Assembly: GCA_005879205.1 (NCBI GenBank)
Contig: VBLD01000105.1
Location: 1-14,476 of the forward strand
DNA: 14,476 nucleotides
Direction of reading: 5' to 3'
Source: Deltaproteobacteria bacterium
Lineage (GTDB): Bacteria > Desulfobacterota > Binatia > DP-6
Position 1 is the first letter of the stretch. Each line of letters starts with the position of its first letter. The notes beneath the pieces are model-generated. The model worked only from the letters and a program-made list of their open reading frames with translations. It did not search any database and was not told where the DNA came from. Positions 1 to 5,243 of the stretch are shown here, piece by piece. The translations under genes and the position numbers were made by a program.

Positions 1-138
1 TTTCCGGTGCGCGGTCGTGTCGGGCACGCAGCCCGCGTCGTCGTCGTCGAACGGCTGCCCGGGACCCGGCGGAGTGGCGAGCACCACCGCCGCGCTGAGA
101 CAGACGGCAGAGACTGCGATCGCCCCGAGACCTCTCAT
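1..138 (-). CDS. Exported repeat-family protein, N-terminal fragment (cut by window edge)
   Basis: Reading leftward from the ATG at 138-136, the frame stays open to base 1 and gives 46 residues. It starts MRGLGAIAVSAVCLSAAVVLA, a signal peptide with one Arg and a hydrophobic core, probably cleaved near VLA/TPPGPG. The mature start carries a DDDDAGCVPD motif that closely matches ADDPGCVPN in the neighbouring gene that ends near 228, so the two are probably paralogues. A GAGGGA ribosome-binding site lies about 9 nt before the ATG. An intrinsic terminator separates it from the upstream paralogue, and I see no clear promoter of its own in the short spacer. Function is unknown; export to periplasm or exterior is inferred from the signal peptide. 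Confidence 0.7.
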   Translation of the reverse strand, partial: MRGLGAIAVSAVCLSAAVVLATPPGPGQPFDDDDAGCVPDTTAHRK

Positions 139-149
139 CGACTTCGTTC

Positions 150-192
150 CCTCGAGGAAAAGGAAAGGGGCGGGGATTGCTCCCCGCCCCTT
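150..192 (-). terminator. Rho-independent terminator between the two exported-protein genes
   Basis: A perfect 12-bp GC-rich stem (165-176 pairs with 181-192) has a 4-nt loop (177-180). On the minus strand it is followed by a T-rich run, TCCTTTTCC. It lies 36 nt beyond the stop at 228 of the upstream exported protein and before the ATG at 138 of its paralogue, so it should end transcription of the former. No matching U tract exists for the plus strand, which fixes the orientation. Confidence 0.85.
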
Positions 193-220
193 CCGTTGGG
201 ACTGCGGAACCTACCCCCGC

Positions 221-1111
221 CTACTCGTTACGGCCCCTCATTACACGGGTAGGCGAGCGAGTTACCCGCCTCGACCTGGGCGAGCACACCTGCCCCGAGC
301 GCATCCTGGTGCGGCTTATCCAGGCACGGCGGGCAGATGTTCTTCCCGAGGATGACGGTCTCAGCCTGTGTGAACTTCTGGAGCGCCGCCTTGCCCTTGG
401 CCGGGTCGACCTCCTCGCAGGAGTTCTCGTCGTAGGGCTTCCCCTTGAAGAAGGCGTCGGCCAGCTTGATGTGGCACCGGCGAGCTTGCTGAGGTTCTTC
501 GCCACGGTGCACTCGCACTTGAGCATGTCCTTGCTGTTGGGCTTCCAGCCCGCGTCGTCGGGATCCGAGGTCATGATCATCGAGCCCGAGGTCGAGTCGC
601 AGAAGACGTTTCCGTTCTGCGCATCGAAGGACGGCGCCACGTTCTTGGGCGCGAACAGCGCGGACTCCTCGGCGTGCGCGAGGGTGAGCTGCGTGGAGCT
701 GCAGAGCGGGGTCACCTTGGTGAACGCCCCGTCGAGCTTGTCCTCGCAGGCGTTGTTGGAGGGCGGGTTATGCCCCTCACACGTCTCCTCGTTGAAGGGC
801 TTGCCCGCGAGCAGGTTCGCGGCCTGCTTGCAGTGGCACTTGCTGACGCACCCGATCGCCTTCTGGAACCCCTTGACGATGGCGTCCGAGCACTTCAGGT
901 GGTCCTTGGTGTTCGGGACGCAGCCCGGATCGTCCGCCGCGCACGTCGGGCTGCTACTCCCGCAGCCACCCGAACAGCTGTTGTTCGGGTCGCCGCCGTT
1001 GAAGCACTGCCCCGGACCCGGCACGGTCGTTGTGGTCGTCGTTTGGGCGAACGCCCCGCCGGCACCGAGCAAGAAGATACCGCCGATCGCTACTCCCAGA
1101 ATGCCTTTCAT
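221..1111 (-). CDS. Exported Cys-containing repeat protein, unknown family, apparent frameshift near 477-481
   Basis: The ATG at 1111 has a very good ribosome-binding site (GGAGGAGG, about 6 nt upstream). Residues 1-22 form a signal peptide (core GILGVAIGGIFLLG, cleavage after AFA), followed by a six-Thr run and a Pro/Gly linker. Mature residues 36-211 are rich in Cys and contain two copies of a module. Copy A (about 59-137) holds DDPGCVPN, HLKC, KCHCK, GKPFNEETCE; copy B starts at about 183 with DDAGWKPN and MLKC. Copy B breaks after residue 211: this frame continues as low-complexity Ser/Arg/Pro sequence to a stop at 221, whereas the homologous continuation is in another frame. A one-base loss is the simplest explanation. 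I recognise no known family and see no c-type heme CXXCH motif or catalytic signature. It lies 206 nt after fliW with its own promoter, so it is probably not part of the flagellar operon. Confidence 0.75.
   Translation of the reverse strand: MKGILGVAIGGIFLLGAGGAFAQTTTTTTVPGPGQCFNGGDPNNSCSGGCGSSSPTCAADDPGCVPNTKDHLKCSDAIVKGFQKAIGCVSKCHCKQAANLLAGKPFNEETCEGHNPPSNNACEDKLDGAFTKVTPLCSSTQLTLAHAEESALFAPKNVAPSFDAQNGNVFCDSTSGSMIMTSDPDDAGWKPNSKDMLKCECTVAKNLSKLAGATSSWPTPSSRGSPTTRTPARRSTRPRARRRSRSSHRLRPSSSGRTSARRAWISRTRMRSGQVCSPRSRRVTRSPTRVMRGRNE
228..476 (-). pseudogene. Out-of-frame C-terminal part of the exported repeat protein
   Basis: These 82 codons plus the TAA at 228 continue module copy B of the exported protein in a shifted frame. 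They start CHIKLADAFFKGKPYDENSC, which lines up with CHCKQAANLLAGKPFNEETC in copy A of the same protein, and end AYPCNEGP. The continuation keeps the Cys pattern (CPPC, final Cys near the end) and ends just before the intrinsic terminator. Restoring one base in the Gly codon at 477-478 joins the two parts into a protein of about 294 residues. Either the gene carries a real frameshift or the assembly lost a base here; the sequence cannot tell which. It has no start site of its own. Confidence 0.75.
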
Positions 1112-1172
1112 TGAGCCCTCCTCCGTTGGGGGTTGGTCCGGTTGCCGCTGCCTTGGTTGGCCTTCTGAGGGC

Positions 1173-1236
1173 GTGATCCCTCAAACGAACGGGGGCTGTC
1201 AAGAGAAAAAATATCGGGCGGAGAAAAAAATCGGGC
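1173..1236 (-). promoter_or_regulatory. Probable housekeeping promoter of the exported repeat protein
   Basis: A perfect -35 hexamer TTGACA (1202-1197) is followed 17-18 nt later by only a weak -10 (GATCAC at 1178-1173 or GGATCA at 1179-1174). Immediately upstream of the -35 are two imperfect tandem copies of an A/T tract, read on the plus strand as GAGAAAAAATATCGGGC (1203-1219) and GAGAAAAAAATCGGGC (1221-1236), with an 18-nt period. In this GC-rich context they could act as an UP element or a repeated operator. The 5' leader would be about 55 nt. The rest of the 1112-1317 spacer shows nothing else I can name, and there is no convincing terminator hairpin after fliW. Confidence 0.5.
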
Positions 1237-1317
1237 CAGACGCCGGGGCTTCTTCGGGTGACGGAGAATCGCAACCGCGCGGAAACGCTCGACGCGGCGC
1301 AGCAATCGCGCCGACGA

Positions 1318-1779
1318 CTACGCCGGGTCGGAGGAGGCGAGCAGGGGGAAGCGGATCGGATGGTGGCCCGTATCGAGCACGATCTGACGGCCGTGCCCTG
1401 AGCGGCAATCGATCAGCAACGGCGCCATGAGGTTCGCCGTCATCTGACGCGCGTCGGCGGGGACGGTGACCAGCGCCAGCACGGCCACGTCCGCGGCGGG
1501 GACGTCCGCCGGACGCGGCACGTCGGCCACGTAGCCCGGGCAGACGTGCGCGGCGTCGCACACCACGAAGCCGAGCTCCGGAAGGTCGAGGCAGAGGAGG
1601 TAGCGGAACGGCGACCCCGGACGGCCCGACTCCAGGAGCACGAACTGACGGGCTTCCGGAAAGCCGACCAAGCCTTCGGGGAAGCGAAGGATGCGCTCGG
1701 CGGGAACCTCGTAGTCCCCGAAGCGCTGCGAGCGGACGGCGACCGTCTCGGCTACGGCTTGTCGCGCTGCTTGTCCCAC
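1318..1779 (-). CDS. fliW: Flagellar assembly factor FliW
   Basis: FliW is a small cytoplasmic protein that binds CsrA and relieves its repression of target mRNAs; in other bacteria it also binds flagellin, linking flagellin synthesis to export. The 153-residue product has the family pattern: RFGDYEV near residue 19, FPEGLVGFPE at 33-42, SPFRYLLCLDLPELGFVV in the middle, and TANLMAPLLID followed by RQIVLD near the end. The start is GTG at 1779, overlapping csrA by 28 nt; no ATG or better start lies nearer the conserved region, so the protein carries about 17 extra N-terminal residues compared with typical members. The csrA-fliW overlap suggests coupled synthesis of regulator and antagonist. 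A flagellin gene often follows fliW in related clusters but is not seen here. Confidence 0.95.
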   Translation of the reverse strand: MGQAARQAVAETVAVRSQRFGDYEVPAERILRFPEGLVGFPEARQFVLLESGRPGSPFRYLLCLDLPELGFVVCDAAHVCPGYVADVPRPADVPAADVAVLALVTVPADARQMTANLMAPLLIDCRSGHGRQIVLDTGHHPIRFPLLASSDPA

Positions 1780-1994
1780 GCGGTGGTCACCTCGTCGAGG
1801 CTGCTCGGCTTGTGAAGCGCGGCGTCCTCGTTCTCCTTGCGAATGGCGCGGTAGACCTCTTCCCGATAGATGCGCACTTCCGGCGGGGCCTCGACCCCGA
1901 GCCGGACCTGATTGCCCTTCACCTCGAGGACCCGCACGGTGACGGCGTCACCCACGCGGATCACCTCCCCCAACTTCCGTGTCAGGACCAGCAT
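1752..1994 (-). CDS. csrA: Carbon storage regulator CsrA (RNA-binding translational regulator)
   Basis: CsrA is a dimeric beta-fold protein that binds GGA motifs in mRNA leaders, usually blocking ribosome access. The 80-residue protein begins MLVLTRKLGEVI and contains LGVEAPPEVRIYREEVY; L4, R6 and R44, residues known to contact RNA in the family, are present. It has a longer C-terminal tail than the 61-residue enterobacterial form, as is common where FliW is present, and FliW antagonises CsrA through this region in Bacillus. The ATG at 1994 has AAGGAG 11 nt upstream, but that site sits in the loop of a hairpin that resembles a CsrA target. A sigma-28-like promoter lies in the 74-nt gap after flgL. 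Confidence 0.97.
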   Translation of the reverse strand: MLVLTRKLGEVIRVGDAVTVRVLEVKGNQVRLGVEAPPEVRIYREEVYRAIRKENEDAALHKPSSLDEVTTAWDKQRDKP

Positions 1995-2016
1995 TGCTCG
2001 GGACGCTCCTTGTCCC
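1995..2016 (-). promoter_or_regulatory. Putative CsrA autoregulatory hairpin over the csrA ribosome-binding site
   Basis: The minus strand reads GGGACAAGGAGCGTCCC at 2016-2000: a perfect 5-bp stem (2016-2012 with 2004-2000) presenting AAGGAGC in a 7-nt loop. The loop holds the Shine-Dalgarno of csrA and the sequence ACAAGGA, the core of the known high-affinity CsrA site. A further GGGGA and an AGGGAG occur just upstream, giving three GGA motifs before the start codon. This is the layout expected for CsrA repressing its own translation; binding itself is inferred. Confidence 0.6.
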
Positions 2017-2026
2017 CTCTCTCCCT

Positions 2027-2055
2027 ATTTCGGCTGAATCGCGGCCGGGCTTGAG
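2027..2055 (-). promoter_or_regulatory. Sigma-28 (FliA)-like promoter of csrA-fliW
   Basis: The minus strand shows CTCAAG (2055-2050), 15 nt, then GCCGAAAT (2034-2027). This resembles the sigma-28 consensus TAAA-N15-GCCGATAA with one mismatch in the -35, one extra base of spacing and two mismatches at the end of the -10. The same arrangement occurs upstream of flgM. Transcription would start near 2020, giving a leader of about 26 nt that contains the putative CsrA hairpin. FliA is encoded in this window. Confidence 0.5.
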
Positions 2056-2071
2056 CCGCCGTCGCGGCTCA
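2052..2071 (-). other. Hairpin at the flgL stop codon
   Basis: TGAGCCGC (2071-2064 on the minus strand) pairs perfectly with GCGGCTCA (2059-2052) around a 4-nt loop. The stop codon TGA of flgL is the first part of the stem. No T tract follows, so it is not a standard intrinsic terminator. It could protect the 3' end of the flgK-flgL message, and it partly overlaps the -35 of the csrA promoter candidate. Confidence 0.45.
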
Positions 2072-2980
2072 GAGGCGGAGCAGGTCGACGAGGCTCGTCC
2101 GCGCGATCTCGGCGCCGGCGGTGAGCGTGGCCTGAAGCGCGGTCTGGGTCTGGGTGAGGCGGGCGATCACCGCCACCAGATCGGCGTCCTGGGCATCCGA
2201 GAGCACCTTCTGCTGGTCGACGGTGAGACTCTTCACCTGCGACGTGCGGCTGACCAGCTCGGCCTGCCGCGCGCCGACGCTGGCGCGCTCCGTCGAGAGA
2301 TCGTCGCGCGCGCTCCCCAGCCCGGCGAGCGTGCCTGCCGTATCCCCGTTCGTGTCGAGCGCGGTCCAGAGATCCTTCAGGGCCTGGAGCGAGCGCTGGA
2401 AGACGGTATCCCCGCGCGTCGTGATGCGCACCCGCTCGCTCGACGTTCCCCCCACCTTCACGGAGAACTCCTGCGCCGAGCCGGTGTACGCCTTGGCGGG
2501 GTCGTACGCGCTGACGTCCTCGGGGACCGAAGCGAACGGCGCGGCGCCATCGAGGGCGAGCCCGCCGAAGATGCGCCGTCCGCCGAGCTCGGTGTTGCCG
2601 AGCGCGGTGAGGCCTTCGAGGAGGCCGTGCACCTCCTCCCGCGCGGCGGCTCGTTCGCCGGGCGAGAGCAGGCTCGACGCCTGCTGCGTGGCGATCTCCT
2701 CGGCCCGGACCAGGATCTGCTCCCCCTCGCCGAGCGCCTTGTCCTCCGCGCCGAGCACGTCGGTGCCGAAGTTGCTCGAGCTGTCGTACTGCGCGAGCGC
2801 CGCCAGCGACGACTGGGCGCGGGTCGCCGTCGCCGCGCCGATCGGATCGTCGTCCGGCGTGAACAGCCGCTTGCCGCTCGACACCTCCTGCTCGAGCGTC
2901 TGGAGCGACACCTGGAGCTGGCCGGCCCGGTCGACGAGCAGCGAGAAGGACTGTGCATCGCTGACGCGCGAGATCGTCAT
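2069..2980 (-). CDS. flgL: Hook-filament junction protein FlgL (HAP3)
   Basis: FlgL forms the ring between FlgK and the flagellin filament and is exported by the flagellar type III system. The 303-residue product has the flagellin-like N-terminal helix region (ISRVSDAQSFSLLVDR, LEQEVSSGKRLFTPDDDPIG, residues 3-48), a middle region with FGG near 140, and a C-terminal helical domain ending SLVDLLRL, matching the family's usual length of about 300. It starts at ATG 2980, overlapping the flgK stop by 4 nt (ATGA), so translation is coupled. As usual for an axial protein exported by type III secretion, it has no Sec signal peptide and no Cys. It could be mistaken for flagellin, but the DDDPIG motif and the position after flgK favour FlgL. 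Confidence 0.93.
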   Translation of the reverse strand: MTISRVSDAQSFSLLVDRAGQLQVSLQTLEQEVSSGKRLFTPDDDPIGAATATRAQSSLAALAQYDSSSNFGTDVLGAEDKALGEGEQILVRAEEIATQQASSLLSPGERAAAREEVHGLLEGLTALGNTELGGRRIFGGLALDGAAPFASVPEDVSAYDPAKAYTGSAQEFSVKVGGTSSERVRITTRGDTVFQRSLQALKDLWTALDTNGDTAGTLAGLGSARDDLSTERASVGARQAELVSRTSQVKSLTVDQQKVLSDAQDADLVAVIARLTQTQTALQATLTAGAEIARTSLVDLLRL

Positions 2981-4395
2981 CGGACCACCTGCATGAGCTC
3001 GTCGAGAACCTGGTTGCCGACGTTGATCGCCTCGGCCGACGCCTGGAAGGCGCGCTGGTAGCGCAGCAGGTTGGTGAGCTCCTCGTTCAGGTTGACGCCC
3101 GAGAAGGAGTCGCGCTGGTTCTGCAGCTGCTGCTGGAGGGCCTGGGTCGCCTGCGCGCTGTCGCGCGCCTGCGCCGCGTCCTGGCCCACCTGTCCGGTCA
3201 GGCCAGCGACGTAGCCGGTGAAGGTGACGTTGCCGAGCGTCGCCTGCGCCGCCGTCCGCAGGTCGGCCAGCTCGAGCGCGTTCTGGTTGTCGCCCGGCTC
3301 GCTCGAGAGCGCGGCGCCGATCCGCCGCCCCGCATCCGGGCCGGTCAGCAGCACGCTGATGGTCCTGGCGTCGGTGCCGCCGAACAGCGGCACGGCCGCG
3401 GTCGATCCGCCGTCCAGATCGACGGCACCGGCTCCGCCGTTCGTCTGGATCCGGTTCACCTCGGTGACCAGCGTGCTCGCAAAGGTGTCGAGGGCCGAAG
3501 AGGCGTTGACCAGCTCGCCATCGCGGACGCCGGCGAGCGCCGCGAGCTGGCCGCTCGCGAAGGCCGTCGGAACGGCGATGAAGGCACCCGTCGCGTCGGC
3601 CAGGCCCGCCTCGTGGAGCGTATGGCCGTCGAGCCCGGCGCCCTGCTCCCGGAGCGCAATCTGATGGACCACAGCCCCGCCGTCGACGAGCACCGCGCCG
3701 TTCGCGGCCGACACGGTGACGCCGTCCTTCGTGTCGACCGTCTGGATGCCGAGCACGCCGGCCAGGTCGGTGAGCGCCGCGCGCCGCCGGTCGCGCAGAT
3801 CCCCCGCACTCTGGCCGCCTGCCTCCGCCGTGGAGATCGCCCGGTTCAGATCCGCGATCCGACCGAGCGCGTCGTTGGCGCGCGTCGCCGCCGCGACGTA
3901 GGCGTCGTCGGCGCCACGCTGGAGCGTCGCGACGGCGCCGCTCCGGCGCTGCAGCTCGTCGGCGAGCCCGCGGGCCCGGCCGAGGAGCGTCTCCCGCTCC
4001 GCGCTGCCCGCCGGATTGCGCGCCAGCGCGTCGGCGGCATCGAAGAAGCCGTTGACCGCGCCGCCGAGCGAAGGCTCGTCGAGCTCGTTCAGCACGCCCG
4101 CGAGCGCGGTGAGCTGGTCCCTGACCGCACCCTGCTGCCGGCGGTCGGTCTCGGCCCCGAGCAGGCGCCGCTCGAGGAGCGGGTCGAGGACCTGCCGGAT
4201 GGCCGCGACGTGCACGCCCGTTCCGACCAGGACCCCCTGTGCCGTCGAGACGCTCGGGTCCGACTCGAGGTCGGGGACCTGGCGCGTGTAGCCCGGCGTG
4301 TTGACGTTGGCGATGTTGTTGCCGACCACGCCGAGCGCCGTTTCGCTGGCCAGCAGGGAGCGCTGGGCGATCCCGAGGAGCGACGAGATGGCCAT
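2977..4395 (-). CDS. flgK: Hook-associated protein 1 FlgK
   Basis: FlgK is the first hook-filament junction protein, added at the hook tip after hook completion and delivered by the chaperone FlgN. The 472-residue product has the axial-protein N-terminus (SLLGIAQRSLLASETALGVV, then NNIANVNTPGYTRQ, residues 5-39), a long Ala-rich coiled-coil section, a variable centre, and the conserved C-terminal helix GVNLNEELTNLLRYQRAF followed by ASAEAINVGNQVLDELM. Length is normal. The ATG at 4395 lies 3 nt after the flgN stop, and the gene overlaps flgL by 4 nt. No separate promoter is visible, so it probably depends on the one upstream of flgM. Confidence 0.97.
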   Translation of the reverse strand: MAISSLLGIAQRSLLASETALGVVGNNIANVNTPGYTRQVPDLESDPSVSTAQGVLVGTGVHVAAIRQVLDPLLERRLLGAETDRRQQGAVRDQLTALAGVLNELDEPSLGGAVNGFFDAADALARNPAGSAERETLLGRARGLADELQRRSGAVATLQRGADDAYVAAATRANDALGRIADLNRAISTAEAGGQSAGDLRDRRRAALTDLAGVLGIQTVDTKDGVTVSAANGAVLVDGGAVVHQIALREQGAGLDGHTLHEAGLADATGAFIAVPTAFASGQLAALAGVRDGELVNASSALDTFASTLVTEVNRIQTNGGAGAVDLDGGSTAAVPLFGGTDARTISVLLTGPDAGRRIGAALSSEPGDNQNALELADLRTAAQATLGNVTFTGYVAGLTGQVGQDAAQARDSAQATQALQQQLQNQRDSFSGVNLNEELTNLLRYQRAFQASAEAINVGNQVLDELMQVVR

Positions 4396-4398
4396 CCG

Positions 4399-4896
4399 CT
4401 ACACGCGGCGGTCGATTCGGTTGGTGGGACCGCCGGACGCCGCGACACGCGCGTCGGCTCCGTAGCGGGCGCCGGGCAGCAGGCCGCCGAGGATGTGCAG
4501 CAGCTGGCCGATGCCTGCGAGGCTCGCCTCCGCGAAGAGCGCGTTCTGTCGCCCGAGACCGCGCGCCTCGAGGACCGCACGGCGCAGCCCGCGGAGCCCG
4601 TCACGAACCCGCCGCGCCGGCTCGGGTGCGAGGAGCGGCAACAGCTCGGTCACCCGCTCCGCGTTCTCGCCTTGCTCACGGGCGATCGAGCAGACGAGCC
4701 CCCGTCGCGCGACGGCCAGCTCGACGAGCCGCTCGTGGAGCAGTCGCCGTCCCGCGAGGGAGGCGACGATCGCGTCGGGGTCGAGATGGATGGCAGCGGC
4801 CTGCTCCTCGCGCAGGATCCCCGAGAGCGCGCCGCAGGCGCGCGTCTCCTCGCTCAGGACGGCACAGAGCGCCTCCAAGTCATCGCCGTGGCTCAT
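4399..4896 (-). CDS. flgN: FlgN-family export chaperone
   Basis: FlgN is a cytoplasmic helical chaperone that binds the C-termini of FlgK and FlgL and brings them to the export apparatus. The 165-residue product is almost entirely helical, with the family features of an N-terminal Leu-rich helix, a DPDAIVASLAGRRLLHERLVE segment where FlgN has its conserved 'hold and count' helix, and a C-terminal GRQNALFAEASLAGIGQLL helix before a loose tail. Sequence conservation of FlgN is low, so the call rests partly on position between flgM and flgK. An in-frame stop (4902-4900) lies just upstream of the ATG at 4896, which fixes the start. The ribosome-binding site is poor (GGAGA about 17 nt upstream). 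Confidence 0.85.
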   Translation of the reverse strand: MSHGDDLEALCAVLSEETRACGALSGILREEQAAAIHLDPDAIVASLAGRRLLHERLVELAVARRGLVCSIAREQGENAERVTELLPLLAPEPARRVRDGLRGLRRAVLEARGLGRQNALFAEASLAGIGQLLHILGGLLPGARYGADARVAASGGPTNRIDRRV

Positions 4897-4946
4897 GCGC
4901 TATTCGAACCGTCTCTCCGGCCCTGGTCGCCGCGGCTGCTCATGCG

Positions 4947-5243
4947 CTAACCGAGCAGCCCGCCCAGCACGTCGCGCAGCAGCTTCTGGGCCACGTCCTC
5001 GAGGTCGGCGCTGTACTGTCCCTTTGCCATCACTGCGCGAAGTCCCTCGACCTTCTCCTGGCGTATGCCTTCGACGCTCACGTCGCCCAGCTCGGCCCGT
5101 AGCTGCGCCAGACGGCGGGCGGTGTCCGAGACGCTCACCTGGTCCGCGGCAGACGTCCCCGACAGGCCGGCGGTCCCCGCCGCCGGCTGGATGGCACCAG
5201 GACCGCTAAGTCCCTGTGGCCCTCTCCTGTCGTCGACCTTCAT
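4947..5243 (-). CDS. flgM: Anti-sigma-28 factor FlgM
   Basis: FlgM binds FliA and holds it inactive until the hook is complete; it is then exported, releasing FliA for late genes. The 98-residue product has a disordered Gly/Ala/Ser N-terminal half and the conserved C-terminal sigma-binding region: VSVSDTARRLAQLRAEL at 36-52, EKVEGLRAVMAKGQYSAD at 63-80, and DVAQKLLRDVL near the end. An in-frame ATG at 5303 would add 20 residues, but the start at 5243 gives the usual MKVDD beginning and lies downstream of the inferred transcription start near 5276, so it is preferred. It overlaps flgJ by 38 nt. Both a sigma-54-like and a sigma-28-like promoter lie just upstream, which would allow FliA to control its own inhibitor. 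Confidence 0.93.
   Translation of the reverse strand: MKVDDRRGPQGLSGPGAIQPAAGTAGLSGTSAADQVSVSDTARRLAQLRAELGDVSVEGIRQEKVEGLRAVMAKGQYSADLEDVAQKLLRDVLGGLLG

Noticed and set aside
1221..1260. Possible terminator after fliW using the T tract near 1223-1230
   Set aside because: The sequence before the T run forms at best a 3-bp stem; the tract is better explained as part of the downstream promoter region.
177..1430. 417-codon plus-strand frame opposite the exported repeat protein
   Set aside because: No ribosome-binding site, no recognisable domain; it runs through the promoter, spacer and into fliW. It is a shadow of high GC content.
3613..4950. 445-codon plus-strand frame opposite flgK and flgN
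   Set aside because: Arg/Ala/Glu-rich antisense translation of clearly identified flagellar genes.
5192..5207. Plus-strand TGGCACCAGGACCGCT with GG-N10-GC spacing
   Set aside because: Resembles a sigma-54 site but points to the plus strand, where no gene exists, lies inside flgM/flgJ coding sequence, and has a poor -12 (CCGCT).
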